From Candidatus Hydrogenedentota bacterium (GTDB lineage Bacteria > UBA8481 > J006), in NCBI GenBank assembly GCA_003697085.1, contig RFFU01000078.1, positions 67,152-111,679 of the forward strand: a stretch of DNA of 44,528 bases. Reading direction: 5' to 3'. Shown piece by piece: positions 25,185 through 34,810 of the stretch. A program made the translations under genes and the position numbers. Positions within the stretch are counted from its first letter, which is position 1. Every line of letters starts with the position of its first letter. Under the pieces are notes generated by a model. It was not told the DNA's origin, ran no database searches, and worked only from the letters and a program-made list of their open reading frames with translations.

Positions 25185-28063
25185 CCTTCGTGATACCACA
25201 ACGCAACGGGCAGATCCGAGAAAAGCCGCGCGGCCTCGAGACTAGCGACGCCTGGAGGGACGTCCTTCTTCCATCCACTCAAGACATCCGTCCAACCGCC
25301 CGCGGGAAGATCCTCGGAAAACGTCAACCGTGTGTCTCCCCAGAACCTCTCTCCGATGGGAAGTGTCTCCGCCGCGCCCGCGCGTAACGGATGGCGCAAA
25401 ACCGCGCAGAGAACCGTTTCCCGCACCGCGGAACGAATGAAACCAACGATGTGCGTCTCTTTCTCTCCGGATGAATCCGCGGGGCGGTAACCGCCCTCTT
25501 GAAAAGGAAGCGGATGTTCCCTTCGAAATCGTAGTCCGGATCGCATCAGAAACAATTTTATCCGCCCATCGAATCGCGACGCCAATAATTCCGAGAGGGA
25601 CTCCTTCCGGAGAGGCAAAGTGGGAAGATCGCGCAACAGTGCTTTCCGAAGCTTAAAATCGACGGGACGGCGGTTGTCCGGATCGACAAGAGAAAAGTCC
25701 CAGAGTTCCGTTCCGCGATAGAAATCGGGAATTCCGGGAGCCGCAATCTTGAGAAGGAGTCCGGACAACGAATTCCAGATTCCGGATTCTTGGAGTGGGC
25801 GCGCAAAACGCACGATCGATGTACGGAACCCCTCCTCTCCATCGTCGGAAAGCGTTTTGTCCACAAAACGCTCCAAGGCCGCTTCGTATTCCACGTTCGG
25901 ATGAATCCAACTCGACCGAATCTTCGCCTCGCGAACCGCCTTGCGGAGGTATTCCTTGATCCGACCGCGGAAAGCATCATTGATTTCGGTTTCCGAGAAA
26001 GGAAGCGTTCCGATCAGGGTCTGATAATAAAGATATTCATCGTTTCGGCTCGGATATTCCTCTCCTTCGACGAGCACCTTCCAGCGCCGGTTCCGTTCCA
26101 TCCACGCCGCGCAAGCCCTATGCCACTCCGAAGGAATCTCAGAAAGCGCATTGATCCTGGCGCGGACATCCTCCGATCGTTTCGTGTCATGCGTAGAGGC
26201 GGCATTCAAGGTGAACGGTGTTTCCCGGGCCCGCTTCGCGAGAAACTCGTGAAACTCGTCCAACCCCACGCCGAAGGAGCGCGGTTCACCTCCAACCTCG
26301 TTGAGCGATGCGAGCGGAAACGCGCGGTAGAAGGCCGTGTCCTCGACCCCCTTCGCCATCACGGGAGCCGTCAATTGCTGGAACCGCATCACGAATCGCC
26401 GAACCTCCTCCCGAAATCCCTCTTCCGCCTCTTCCCCTTCCAACAACAACAGCCGTTCGATGAAGGCGTAAATACTCGGATCGACCGCGGGGTTGAGCAT
26501 TCGAGCCGTACGGACGGCCGTCCGTATGGCCGCTCGATCTTCTTCCCGAACCACCCGACACCGGGCGTCGATGTAACTCCGATAGACAGGAAAAGAAACG
26601 ATGATCTCCGTCAAGGCCTCCCGGAGCCCCCGCGGAGTGAAATCCCGCGAGGCCCGGCCCCGCTTTGCGATTCGCAGGAGCAGATTGGCCAGGACCTGAA
26701 GTTCACTGCTCAATGTCACGTCCAGGATCAGGGTTCGAGATTCCCTCGAGATCCGCGGAAAGTTCGAGGAACCTCCGGTCAAGCGGTAGTAAAGATCACG
26801 AAAGGCTCCCTGGGCGTCGCGGACAACCTGTATCCCGTCCGCGTGATACAGGAAATCATAGCCCGTCGTTCCGTGCACCGGCCACGAGTCGCACAGTCTC
26901 TCCCGCGGCGACAAGATCTTCTCCACCACGACGAAAAGAGCGTCTTCCGCCCTCTTGCTCGATCCGCTCCCCGCCAAGAGCCGCTCCCGCTCCCCCTGAA
27001 TCCGCTCCAGGTACCCCTTGGGATCGTTGAGGCCGTCGATATGATCGATCCGAAGTCCCGTCACCAACCCCCTCGCAATCCACTCCAGAATCTTCGCGTG
27101 GGTTGCGTGGAACACTTCCGGGTCCTCCACGCGAATCGCCGCCAGATCGTTGACATCGAAAAATCGGCGGTAATTGATCTCCTCCGCCGCCACGTGCCAA
27201 AAACTCAAGCGGTACGCCTGATCCGATAACAAGCGTTCAAGGCGATTGAAACTCCGCGGCCGTCCCGGCACCCCGTTCAGTTCAGCCAATGCGGATTCGA
27301 GCACCGATGACAGGGTCGGGTTCCCTTGGAAAATCTCCCGAAGCCGCGCGACGCACTCCTCCTTCAATTCCCCTCGCGCTCCAACGAGCTCCCGATCCGT
27401 CTCCCAAGGCCGCGCCGTCCGCCGGATTCTCTCGTGGAGAGAAGAAATATCTCGGAACACGGCGTCTTCAGGCGATAGGACTCGCCTCGCCCGTCGCAGA
27501 AGGATCGAAAGCGGAATCGCCCAGGAACGAAGCGCAAGCGGCAGGATACGTTCGTCACAGCGAAGACGAAAAGCCCCGTCGTCCCACACCACCCGGATCC
27601 GTCCCGACTCCAGAACCCTTCCAAACTGATCGTCGAGGATCGGAAGAAGCACGCGCCCTCGCATGTCCGGGAGGTCCGACTCCCAATCGATATCGAAATA
27701 ATGCGCATATCGACTTCCCGGACCGTTCTCCAGAACGTCTTCCCACCAAGGATTCGCTCCTCCACCGATCCCCATATGATTGGGAACGACATCGAGAAGC
27801 AATCCCATTCCGCGCCGGCGAAGATCCTCCGTCAGATGAAGGAAGGATGCGTCGCCGCCGAGTTCCGGATTGATGCGATCGTGGCGGACAATGTCGTAGC
27901 CATGCCGACTTCCGGGAACCGGTTCGAGAAGCGGCGAAGCGTAAAGGTCCGTGATTCCGAGTTCCTGAAGATAATCGAGAAGGTTCCGAGCGTCGTTCAG
28001 CGTGAACTCCGGAGAAAACTGGAGCCGGTACGTCGCTCCGGGGATTCTCGACGGCCGCCTCAA
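25181..28063 (-). CDS. treY: Malto-oligosyltrehalose synthase
   Basis: Converts the reducing end of a maltodextrin into an alpha,alpha-1,1 trehalosyl end (EC 5.4.99.15). At 960 residues it has the usual size. It opens [18 protein letters not shown], and [11 protein letters not shown] lies near 92. Catalytic Asp is in [17 protein letters not shown] (near 337), Glu in [11 protein letters not shown] (near 378) and Asp in [17 protein letters not shown] (near 624). These motifs are specific for TreY. The start is a TTG preceded by AAGGGAGA five bases upstream, which decides the start. No debranching enzyme (treX/glgX) or glycogen synthase lies in the window, so glycogen debranching must be encoded elsewhere. 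Confidence 0.95.
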   Translation of the reverse strand: MRRPSRIPGATYRLQFSPEFTLNDARNLLDYLQELGITDLYASPLLEPVPGSRHGYDIVRHDRINPELGGDASFLHLTEDLRRRGMGLLLDVVPNHMGIGGGANPWWEDVLENGPGSRYAHYFDIDWESDLPDMRGRVLLPILDDQFGRVLESGRIRVVWDDGAFRLRCDERILPLALRSWAIPLSILLRRARRVLSPEDAVFRDISSLHERIRRTARPWETDRELVGARGELKEECVARLREIFQGNPTLSSVLESALAELNGVPGRPRSFNRLERLLSDQAYRLSFWHVAAEEINYRRFFDVNDLAAIRVEDPEVFHATHAKILEWIARGLVTGLRIDHIDGLNDPKGYLERIQGERERLLAGSGSSKRAEDALFVVVEKILSPRERLCDSWPVHGTTGYDFLYHADGIQVVRDAQGAFRDLYYRLTGGSSNFPRISRESRTLILDVTLSSELQVLANLLLRIAKRGRASRDFTPRGLREALTEIIVSFPVYRSYIDARCRVVREEDRAAIRTAVRTARMLNPAVDPSIYAFIERLLLLEGEEAEEGFREEVRRFVMRFQQLTAPVMAKGVEDTAFYRAFPLASLNEVGGEPRSFGVGLDEFHEFLAKRARETPFTLNAASTHDTKRSEDVRARINALSEIPSEWHRACAAWMERNRRWKVLVEGEEYPSRNDEYLYYQTLIGTLPFSETEINDAFRGRIKEYLRKAVREAKIRSSWIHPNVEYEAALERFVDKTLSDDGEEGFRTSIVRFARPLQESGIWNSLSGLLLKIAAPGIPDFYRGTELWDFSLVDPDNRRPVDFKLRKALLRDLPTLPLRKESLSELLASRFDGRIKLFLMRSGLRFRREHPLPFQEGGYRPADSSGEKETHIVGFIRSAVRETVLCAVLRHPLRAGAAETLPIGERFWGDTRLTFSEDLPAGGWTDVLSGWKKDVPPGVASLEAARLFSDLPVALWYHEG

Positions 28064-28160
28064 TTTATCTCCCTTGCCTTCCCCTTCGCCTCCAAGAAAT
28101 GGCCGCGGATTTTGGAAATCGAGTCGGCGCGAACGTCTTCGCCCTCCTCCTCACGTTCGT

Positions 28161-29186
28161 TCACTCCGCTTCTTCGAAGATCGCACGCCCATTCGGCATC
28201 TGGAAAGCGCCACTCCCCCTATCTTCGCCGGAAAATCTTTGATAGTAATCCTCGATCGTCTTGCGGAGCCCTTCGCGAAAATCGGTCTTTGCCGTCCAGC
28301 CAAACCGTTGCCGGGCACTGGTGGCATCCACGCAACGCCTTGGTTGACCGTCCGGCTTGGTCTCGTCCCAAACGATCTTCCCTTCGTACTTGATCAAATA
28401 AGCAATCTCCTCGGCCAATTCTCGAATCGAGATTTCCCGATTGCAGCCGAGATTCACCGGATCCGGACTGTCGTATCTCTCGAGAGCCGTCACCAGCCCC
28501 TCGGCGCAATCCTCCACGTAAAGAAACTCCCGCGTAGGCCGTCCCGAGCCCCACGCCACAACCTCCCTCGCTCCGTTTCGTTTCGCCTCCGCGATCTTTC
28601 GGATCAAGGCCGGAATCACGTGGCTCCGCTCCGGCTCGAAATGGTCCCCCGGTCCGTAGAGATTCACCGGCATCAGGAAGATGGACCTCAGGCCGTACTG
28701 ACTCCGATAGGCATTGGCGAGGACGTGAAGCGTCTTCTTGGCGATCCCGTAGGGCGCGTTCGTCTCCTCAGGATATCCGTTCCAGAGATCATCCTCCCGA
28801 AACGGAAGAGGAACGATCTTGGGATAACAACAAATCGTTCCCGTAATGAGAAGTTTACGGACACTGAAACGGCGGGACTCCTCGATCACGTGCGCTCCCA
28901 TCATCAGGTTTTCGTAACAGAAACGCCCGGGTTCCGCGCGGTTGGCGCCGATCCCGCCCACGACCGCGGCCAAATGAATCACGAGATCCGGGCGCGTTCG
29001 GTCGAAAAGTTCGGAACACCGCCGCGCCTTGGTCAGATCGTACTCAGAGCGGCGCGGAACAACTATCTCGGCCGTCCCCCGCCGCTTCAATTCCGCCACC
29101 ACGTGGCGCCCGAGAAACCCCGAGCCCCCCGTCACCAACACCCGCGACCGGCGGAGATCGATTTCTTCCGTTGCGCTTCGCGTCAT
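28161..29186 (-). CDS. GDP-L-fucose synthase-like NAD-dependent epimerase/reductase
   Basis: Short-chain dehydrogenase of the GDP-fucose synthase (Fcl) group, 341 residues, cytoplasmic. [14 protein letters not shown] (near 13-26) is the NAD(P) site. [16 protein letters not shown] corresponds to the catalytic Ser/Thr segment and [13 protein letters not shown] (Y near 144, K near 148) is the catalytic YxxxK. Fcl finishes GDP-L-fucose for surface glycans; a related GDP-sugar product is possible. A longer reading from 29471 only adds junk residues. ATG 29186 is chosen because a promoter lies just upstream and the fold starts after 12 residues. It sits between a glycosyltransferase gene and treY on the same strand. 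Confidence 0.88.
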   Translation of the reverse strand: MTRSATEEIDLRRSRVLVTGGSGFLGRHVVAELKRRGTAEIVVPRRSEYDLTKARRCSELFDRTRPDLVIHLAAVVGGIGANRAEPGRFCYENLMMGAHVIEESRRFSVRKLLITGTICCYPKIVPLPFREDDLWNGYPEETNAPYGIAKKTLHVLANAYRSQYGLRSIFLMPVNLYGPGDHFEPERSHVIPALIRKIAEAKRNGAREVVAWGSGRPTREFLYVEDCAEGLVTALERYDSPDPVNLGCNREISIRELAEEIAYLIKYEGKIVWDETKPDGQPRRCVDATSARQRFGWTAKTDFREGLRKTIEDYYQRFSGEDRGSGAFQMPNGRAIFEEAE

Positions 29187-29192
29187 ACCGAC

Positions 29193-29220
29193 TTTATACA
29201 CTCTTCTTCCCGGTCCGCAA
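29193..29220 (-). promoter_or_regulatory. Leaderless promoter for the epimerase gene
   Basis: The minus strand has TTGCGG (29220-29215), a 16-base spacer and TATAAA (29198-29193, 5/6). Only six bases separate the -10 box from the ATG at 29186, so transcription should start at the start codon. No SD is present. Confidence 0.6.
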
Positions 29221-29266
29221 AGAGCAACGCGTACTCCACCGGAACGTCGTGCCCTCTTCCGGCCCT

Positions 29267-30622
29267 TCAGCGAATCTCTACGATCTTTCCGTCTTTTCTT
29301 TTCGGGACGCCGACAATGATTCCCTGTCTTTGAAAGAAGCGCCCGAAATACTCCCGCTCCATCGGTAACAACTGACTCGTCCAGATTTCGGGATCGAGAA
29401 ATTTTCTTTTGAAGGAAGGGGGGGCGTACCGGACCGCGGCCATCGCCGCGGGAAAAGTACGAAAATACCATTGCGCCTCGGAACCGTTGGTCTCCGCCAG
29501 TTTCGAAAATTCCACCGCGTAACGCCGGGTCCGTGGCGTGTTCCAGTTATAGGGGAAAGCGGGCTGAAAATAGAGCGACAGGATCCACAGATACGAAAGA
29601 AGCATTCCTCCGAGAACAATCCACCGCAAAAACCTTACTTTGATCTTCGCTAGACCCAAGCCGCTCAAAAGAACCAATAAGAGCGACGAGGGAAAGAACG
29701 CACGATAGGTAAAGCCGCTGTCGATAAAGAACTGGACGGGATAGTAGAAGGCAAGCGGTGAAAGCGCGCCCACAAAAAGCCTTCGTTCCCACGAACGCTT
29801 CTTCTCCCGCAATCCACCGAGAAGAAAGAGCAATCCCGCGCTTCCCAGTGCTGTAGCGGTAAGTATGGCGAGGCGAATTCGCGGCCGCGTCGTCAGGGCG
29901 TTACCGGCCAGGCTCTGTTTCAAAAAGACGATTGCCGTGTGAGGCGTCAAGCGATCGAAGGTATGTGCGCCGGGATGGGAACGGGAATAATACAGTGCGG
30001 GAAGAAGCCAAAGAAGAACGATACCGAAGCCGCACAACAGCGGAACGGCTCTCTCCTTCCACCGCCGACGAAGCGCTTCCCACAGCAGCCACGGAAAATA
30101 GAAGATCGCGTAGGGAAAGGTATAAAAGGCGGCCGCCGGCAGAAGCATCCACCCCCAAAAACTCAACCGCTCCGAAAGAACCAAGAGAATCATAAGCGTT
30201 ACGAGCAAGCCATAAAGGGCGTACATCCGAACCTCGCGACTCCAATAGACGGCCAGAGGATTTAAGGCCAGAAGAAGCCCCACGAGCCCTCCCTCTCGAA
30301 TTCCACGCCGCCGGATCACGAAATGCGTGAGAATCCCGACTGTTGTAATCCCAAAGAGAACAGAAGGAAGTCGAAAAGCGATATCCGAGGCATCGGCTGG
30401 AAGAAACGAAATGAGGAGAAAATACAGCGGCGCGTGCGGTAATGTCGTGGAAGGCCAAAAGATCTCACTTCTCGGCGTTATCGCAAAGGCATAGGAGAAG
30501 AGTTCGTCGAGCCAAAGTTCGCGCTGGCCGAGAAACAGCAACCGCGCCACGGCCGCCACCCCCAGAACGATCAGGAAAACCGTTCCGGCTGAACGATGAG
30601 GGCCTCCCGCTTCCCTACTCAA
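29267..30622 (-). CDS. ArnT/PMT-like membrane glycosyltransferase (GT-C, GT39/83 group)
   Basis: Integral membrane protein of 451 residues with about ten helices. The first periplasmic loop carries [13 protein letters not shown] (near 34-46) with the Asp-Glu pair that is catalytic in PMT/ArnT enzymes, followed by HAPLYFLLI (near 63). The soluble C-terminal end is short. Such enzymes move a sugar from a polyprenyl-phosphate donor onto a lipid, glycan or protein outside the membrane. It starts at a TTG overlapping the methyltransferase gene by eight bases, so the pair is coupled. The acceptor and sugar are unknown. Confidence 0.82.
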   Translation of the reverse strand: MSREAGGPHRSAGTVFLIVLGVAAVARLLFLGQRELWLDELFSYAFAITPRSEIFWPSTTLPHAPLYFLLISFLPADASDIAFRLPSVLFGITTVGILTHFVIRRRGIREGGLVGLLLALNPLAVYWSREVRMYALYGLLVTLMILLVLSERLSFWGWMLLPAAAFYTFPYAIFYFPWLLWEALRRRWKERAVPLLCGFGIVLLWLLPALYYSRSHPGAHTFDRLTPHTAIVFLKQSLAGNALTTRPRIRLAILTATALGSAGLLFLLGGLREKKRSWERRLFVGALSPLAFYYPVQFFIDSGFTYRAFFPSSLLLVLLSGLGLAKIKVRFLRWIVLGGMLLSYLWILSLYFQPAFPYNWNTPRTRRYAVEFSKLAETNGSEAQWYFRTFPAAMAAVRYAPPSFKRKFLDPEIWTSQLLPMEREYFGRFFQRQGIIVGVPKRKDGKIVEIR

Positions 30623-31196
30623 AACGCCAAATCCCCAAGAGATCCCTCCCTAAATTCCGAACCTCCGTCACCCCGTGCCGTTCCCACAATTCTCTCAGTT
30701 CCCTTTCCGTGAACCGCGTCTCCACCGGCCCTTCTCCGTAGTCGGTCAATTCGGCCGCCAGCCATCGCACTATCTTCCAACGATGTGATGCAACGTTTCT
30801 TACCGGTTCGAGAATCGAAAGAATCTTTGCCTTCCGACGAGCCTGGTCAACCAAAGATTCTAAAAACGCAGGAAATTGATAGAGCGAGTCGAGCAGCAGC
30901 ACGACGTCGCACAGCGGGAACGCGTATTCGCGGACATCGGCCTTCTCCGCTGAGAGTCCCCGCCTTCGAGCATACCGCACGAAAGTTTCGTTTATGTCAA
31001 CAGCATGATAGGAAACCTCTTTCCGCACCAAGGCTTCTTCGTAAACCGCACAGTCGCCCGCGCAGAGATCGATCACGGACGCCCCTTCCTCGACCATTTC
31101 CGCAAGCACCTCGAATCGTTTCCCGTAATCCCGCCCGTACAGAATCCTCATCACCATTCGATAAAGCCACGGTGAACGATAAATGGGAGACGTCAT
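30615..31196 (-). CDS. Class I SAM-dependent methyltransferase
   Basis: Cytoplasmic methyltransferase of 193 residues. VIDLCAGDCAVYEEAL (near 41-56) is the SAM-binding motif I, YHAVDINETFVRYAR gives the acidic residue of motif II, and PLCDVVLLLDSLYQF is motif IV. Family subtype and substrate cannot be named. ATG 31196 has AAAGGAG eleven bases upstream. It is the first gene of the minus-strand run ending at 19955 and is coupled to the PMT-like gene, so a small glycan or lipid substrate is plausible. Confidence 0.8.
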   Translation of the reverse strand: MTSPIYRSPWLYRMVMRILYGRDYGKRFEVLAEMVEEGASVIDLCAGDCAVYEEALVRKEVSYHAVDINETFVRYARRRGLSAEKADVREYAFPLCDVVLLLDSLYQFPAFLESLVDQARRKAKILSILEPVRNVASHRWKIVRWLAAELTDYGEGPVETRFTERELRELWERHGVTEVRNLGRDLLGIWRFE

Positions 31197-31560
31197 CCGG
31201 AAAACCGCTCCTTTCCTTTCCCGGCCCCCCGCGAATCGTCCGCATCACGGTTACTCGTTTTCGGCCCCCGCTTCCAGCGTATCCCTCGAAAGTGCTGAGT
31301 CTTTACCATTCTCACTCTTGCTTCTTTCTCTCCCCCTTTTTTCGTTCCGTTTCTCCCCGTACTCGTTTAAATTCTAACTGGAAAAATGTACAGCGCACAT
31401 CCAAAACGTCGGAATTCGCGGAGAGCGCGGAAGAAATGAAGAACCACGACATTCCACGGAATACGCGAACGGGTAAGACCCGCGAAACAGACAGAGAATT
31501 TGGGAAAGTCGCAAAGAGAGGATGGAAGAGAAACTCTTCTCTCCGTCCTGGTTGTGAGCG
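31197..31560. other. Divergent intergenic region with degenerate repeat
   Basis: This 364-base gap separates the minus methyltransferase from the plus GT2 gene and must hold two promoters, none of them convincing by eye. From about 31420 to 31500 the plus strand has an ACCACG...CACGG...ACGCGAACGG pattern that resembles a decayed copy of the 36-nt repeat at 17703-17811. No gene is supported. Confidence 0.45.
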
Positions 31561-32325
31561 ATGAAGCCTGACCTCTCCCTCGTGATCGCCTGTTATCGCG
31601 ACGCAAACCATCTCGAACGCAATGTCATTCAGATTCGCGATCTTCTCGCCGCAACCCGATGGAAGGTCGAGTGGATTTTCGTCGAGGATGCTGGAGAAGA
31701 TGGTTCGCTCGAGATCATCCGCCGACTGGCAAAGGAGACCGTTCCGGGGGCCAAGATGATTTTTCACGAGAAAAACTCCGGCCGCGGAAAGGCCGTGCGC
31801 GATGGATTCGCCGTCGCAAACGGCCGGGTTCTGGGCTTCATCGACATCGATCTGGCCGTCGGTCCCGTTTATATTCCTTTGATGGTTCACCGAATCCTTC
31901 ACGATGGATACGATGTCGCCGTCGCCTGGCGCATCTATCGAACATCCTTTCATCCCTCCAACCTCGTCCGGGATTTCCTCTCCTACGGCTACCGGCTTCT
32001 CACAAGAATCGTTCTTTCCCTCCCCTTTCACGATACGGAAGCCGGCTACAAGTTCTTTCGAGCCGAATGCCTTCCCGACCTCCTCCGACACGCCACCAAT
32101 CCCGGTTGGTTCTGGGATACCGAATTGATGCTCTATTCCCATCTGCTTGGACTGAAGGTGATCGAGGAACCCTGCCTCTATCGTCGCGACAAGGATAAAG
32201 CCTCCACCGTCCATATCTTCGCTGACACCTTTCACTACCTAAAAAACCTCCACCACCTCCGGAAAAGGGGTCATTCTTCCAATTTGTCAATTTCGCGATC
32301 TCCAGAGCCCCGGCATAAAGATTGA
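31561..32325 (+). CDS. Family 2 glycosyltransferase
   Basis: GT-A fold enzyme of 254 residues. DLSLVIACYRDANHLERNV is the start of the nucleotide-sugar domain, IFVEDAGEDGSLEIIRRLA follows, and GFIDIDLAVG (near 98) supplies the DxD metal site. DTEAGYKFFRAECLPDLL recalls the polyprenyl-phosphate sugar transferases (DPM1/GtrB-like), but the C-terminal membrane helices of GtrB are missing. It could make a polyprenyl-linked donor for the GT-C enzymes nearby; this is inferred. ATG 31561 has only a weak ribosome site. The gene stands alone on the plus strand. Confidence 0.87.
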   Translation: MKPDLSLVIACYRDANHLERNVIQIRDLLAATRWKVEWIFVEDAGEDGSLEIIRRLAKETVPGAKMIFHEKNSGRGKAVRDGFAVANGRVLGFIDIDLAVGPVYIPLMVHRILHDGYDVAVAWRIYRTSFHPSNLVRDFLSYGYRLLTRIVLSLPFHDTEAGYKFFRAECLPDLLRHATNPGWFWDTELMLYSHLLGLKVIEEPCLYRRDKDKASTVHIFADTFHYLKNLHHLRKRGHSSNLSISRSPEPRHKD

Positions 32326-32888
32326 TTCCCTTCTCCTACGGGCTCCCAGTAGTGACACTCGAGGACTTCTCCGCCGCAATTCTCCTTTCTTCAACCCGAC
32401 CGCTTCACGTGCTGTTTCCCAATCTTCAAAATCTCTTAGAAGCGGTTTCATAAGTACCGTTATGACCTCGGAAATACTGAAATTCCAAAAAGGCAGAAAA
32501 CCTTATAAAACGATTTCTAGAACGATCTGAAATAATTTGAAATTTTTTGAAACATCTTGTTGACAACGTCGGAAAAAGGACGGTAACTTCTTTCTGCGTG
32601 GAACATTTCCGCATTTCTCGCGCGAAGAATCGGCTCCTTGCCTTTAAAAGCCGGAATCAGAAAAGAAATGAGCGGTGAATGCGGGTGGACCATGTGGCAT
32701 TAGATTTCGAAAAGAATGTATTTGAGTTCGCTGCTTTTTTACGCCGCAGACTTCGTTTCGAAGGCCGCGCAATGAACTTCAGGGTCCTGTTCGGGTCCGG
32801 ACGGAACCTTACTCCCGCCCGCATTCCCGTTTGATTTGCGAGCGGCCCGTGGAAAAAGAACAAAGACACCGTGGTGGAGAAGAATAGT

Positions 32889-32919
32889 AAAAAAAGAAAG
32901 GGCCTGCTCCCGCAAGCCC
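32889..32919 (-). terminator. Rho-independent terminator
   Basis: On the minus strand GGGCTTGC and GCAGGCCC (32919-32900) form an 8-bp stem with one G-U pair and a GGGA loop, followed at once by TTTCTTTTTTT. It lies about 90 bases after the stop of the lysine-rich gene. Confidence 0.85.
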
Positions 32920-32963
32920 TCGTCTTCTCTTCCCTCCAGTTTGATACCTTTGGGAAGAATCCG

Positions 32964-32996
32964 CACGACGGATTTTCTCGACGAAAATCCGCCGTG
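32964..32996 (-). other. 14-bp stem-loop just after the lysine-rich gene
   Basis: Bases 32996-32983 pair with 32977-32964 around a 5-base loop, including one G-U pair, ten bases after the TAA stop. No U-tract follows, so it looks more like an mRNA 3'-end protector or a regulatory stem than a terminator. Confidence 0.65.
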
Positions 32997-33006
32997 TCAT
33001 TCCGAA

Positions 33007-33147
33007 TTACCGACGCCTCTTCTTCGAGGTCTTCTTCTTGGCCGTCTTCTTTTTGGCGGTCTTCTTCTTGGCCGTCTTCTTTTTGGCGGTCTTCTTCTTG
33101 GCCGTCTTCTTCTTCGCCGCCTTCTTGGCCGTCTTCTTCTTCGCCAT
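33007..33147 (-). CDS. 46-residue lysine-rich histone H1-like peptide
   Basis: The peptide starts MAKKKTAKK, repeats the unit KKKTA through its length and ends SKKRRR. It is built only of Lys, Ala, Thr and Arg apart from Met and one Ser. The coding DNA shows a 30-base tandem unit with synonymous changes (ACG/ACC, AAG/AAA) that spare the amino acids, which argues for real coding. Such tails occur in bacterial H1-like proteins (HctB, AlgP) and bind DNA or RNA through charge; here there is no other domain. ATG 33147 follows GGGGTG, and a GTG twelve bases upstream is also in frame. A stem-loop and a strong terminator follow. DNA or RNA compaction is inferred. Confidence 0.8.
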   Translation of the reverse strand: MAKKKTAKKAAKKKTAKKKTAKKKTAKKKTAKKKTAKKKTSKKRRR

Positions 33148-33354
33148 TTCGCATTTCACCCCTTTCCTTGGAAGTTTCCCATACCCCGTAGGGTCCCACG
33201 CTCTTTACTGACCAAAGCGTGGTCTATATTTTCATTCCAACCTTTCCGGGCCCTGCGATCACCTCCGGCAGGACAGTTTCTTTCCCGCTGTCCCCATCCT
33301 TCAGACTAAAGAATAATTTTTTTTTCTATGCCGACAACCTAATTTCTCTTTTTT

Positions 33355-33669
33355 CTACGCCTTTTCTTCCACAGCCTCCGTTTCACTTTCAAAAGCCTTT
33401 TTTCCCGCATCGACCGCCGACGCGAACCGATCCTTCACTTCCTCCACTTCTTGTTTGACCCGCGCCAGCCGTTCCGACGCATTTTCCCGAACCGCGCTCA
33501 CCCTGTCCACTGCGCGGTCCGCCGCTTCCTCGGCGTAAAACCGCAATCTCCGACGCATCTCCTCTCCCGAACTCGGCGCATAAAGGATACCAAACAGCGC
33601 TCCGACAACGCCTCCCAGCAGGAAAGCCAACAACGCATTCATTCCCCCGTCATCACAGCTCCGACTCAT
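33355..33669 (-). CDS. YtxH-like small membrane-anchored protein
   Basis: Protein of 104 residues with one glycine-rich membrane helix (MNALLAFLLGGVVGALFGILYAPSSG, split near 10-35), then a long charged amphipathic helix (AEEAADRAVDRVSAVRENASERLARVKQEVEEVKDRF). This is the YtxH/gas-vesicle GvpP-like layout seen in general-stress proteins. ATG 33669 is chosen because AGGAGG lies ten bases upstream; ATG 33642, directly before the helix, lacks a good site. It begins 27 bases after the DUF948-like gene, and these two probably share an mRNA. Its function is unknown. Confidence 0.82.
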   Translation of the reverse strand: MSRSCDDGGMNALLAFLLGGVVGALFGILYAPSSGEEMRRRLRFYAEEAADRAVDRVSAVRENASERLARVKQEVEEVKDRFASAVDAGKKAFESETEAVEEKA

Positions 33670-33696
33670 CTCCGTTTTGCCTCCTTCTCTCGCTCT

Positions 33697-34053
33697 CTAT
33701 GAAGATTTCTTCTTCCCAAAGAAAACATTTGCCGCCGTCCGCACCCCGCTGCCCAAACCGGCAAGCAGAACCGCAGGACGAGCGACGGCCCGATTATAGA
33801 GTTCCACCGTCTTTCCCACACTGGCGACCATTTCCTTTGTTTGGGCGGTAATGTTATCGACCCGAGCGGTTTGCACGGTCACTTGCCGGGTGATCTCCTC
33901 CACGTTCGCCGCGACTCTCCGTAACGTGGGTTCCATCTCACGGTAGGTCCGAAGCGTCGCCTCCAATTCATTTAATGTTGAACGAACCTTGAGAACCAGC
34001 GCCGCCCCCAGGATTCCGAAGACCACGACCGCCGTCCAGGCCACCGTTTCCAT
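33697..34053 (-). CDS. DUF948-like membrane-anchored coiled-coil protein
   Basis: Protein of 118 residues: an N-terminal membrane helix (VAWTAVVVFGILGAALVL), then heptad-rich sequence (LEATLRTYREMEPTLRRVAANVEEITRQVTV, broken here near 30-60), then a second weak hydrophobic stretch (RPAVLLAGLGSGV) and a KKKSS end. DUF948 proteins look like this and are often paired with YtxH genes, as here. ATG 34053 has AAGGAGAG seven bases upstream; upstream in-frame codons add only unlikely sequence. Confidence 0.8.
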   Translation of the reverse strand: METVAWTAVVVFGILGAALVLKVRSTLNELEATLRTYREMEPTLRRVAANVEEITRQVTVQTARVDNITAQTKEMVASVGKTVELYNRAVARPAVLLAGLGSGVRTAANVFFGKKKSS

Positions 34054-34336
34054 GCTTTCACTCTCCTTTTCCCTATCGGCCGCATTTACCACCGCGCCTT
34101 CATTAACCGAAACTAAACACGCAACCGCTTTTCTTGTCAACCCTCTAACAAGAACTTCTTCTTCCTTTCGTGGAAAACTTCCTTCTTTACCGACCACGCC
34201 CTTTTTGTTGTTCCTTCGTCCTTTCTCCGATTATTCTTCTGTTTAGGCAACGATCCTGTGCAGGGCGTTATCCCTTCTTCCCACCCCGCCTGGTTCGTTG
34301 GCCGACAACACAAACAACTCGGAAAAGGAGGAGACC

Positions 34337-34810
34337 ATGAACCCCGGACTCACCATCGAAGCCGTCCGGAAAGAAACAGGCATCTCGTTCCGCAATATCA
34401 AATACTGGACGGCCCTCTATGAACTTCCGTTCCAAAAAAAAGGCCGGCGGAATTACTACCCGCCGGATACGGTGGAACTCCTTCGCGCCATCGCGCTTCT
34501 CTCCCGCTTCCATGTCTTCTCCTCCCGTTATATTCGCTGGCTCATCGACCTCAAACTCGAACGTCCCCTCAAGGAAGAGTCATCCTACATCGCTTTCCTC
34601 GCCGAGGAACCGTTTCTCGTTTCACTCTTCGGTATCCACGCGCCCCGTTCCCCGTCAACCACGGTACCCCAGCACTCTTCTTCTTCCTCTTCCTCCTTCT
34701 CACCCTCCTTCTCCGCGAAGGGGGATCACGTTCACAACAACCCCTCCGATTCCTCCTTTCCTACCGCTTTTTCACGTACCGTATCCCCCGACGATGACGT
34801 TATCCTCTGA
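34337..34810 (+). CDS. MerR-like transcription regulator with Ser-rich tail
   Basis: Protein of 157 residues. LTIEAVRKETGISFRNIKYWTALYELP (split near 5-31) is a MerR-type winged helix with the usual R-x-I-x-Y-W, then RRNYYPPDTVELLRAIALL. No effector-binding domain follows; instead about 60 residues rich in Ser, Pro and Phe. ATG 34337 follows AAAGGAGGAG at ideal spacing, so the longer reading from 34298 is rejected. It is divergent from the DUF948/YtxH pair and may control them; that is inferred from position only. Confidence 0.85.
   Translation: MNPGLTIEAVRKETGISFRNIKYWTALYELPFQKKGRRNYYPPDTVELLRAIALLSRFHVFSSRYIRWLIDLKLERPLKEESSYIAFLAEEPFLVSLFGIHAPRSPSTTVPQHSSSSSSSFSPSFSAKGDHVHNNPSDSSFPTAFSRTVSPDDDVIL

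Larger units (their letters stand above)
32326..33006. other. 681-base gene-poor stretch
   Basis: No recognisable gene. Bases 32420-32580 are clearly AT-richer than the surroundings and include a TCATAA/TTATGA inverted repeat (32448-32465) and a TTGACA box near 32560 without a good -10. A 51-codon plus-strand frame at 32679-32834 (ATG, starting MRVDHVALDFEK) is open but has no ribosome site or known relatives; I rate it unlikely. The right end holds two hairpins belonging to the small minus-strand gene that follows. Confidence 0.5.

Noticed and set aside
33031-33147. The 30-base tandem repeat as a CRISPR or non-coding VNTR
   Set aside because: There are no unique spacers, and the repeat is explained by coding of KKKTA units.
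32657-33199. A 180-codon minus-strand frame with Glu/Asp/Gln-rich repeats over the lysine-rich gene
   Set aside because: It is the same tandem repeat in another frame. The KKKTA frame has synonymous changes, a ribosome site and a terminator, and this one does not.
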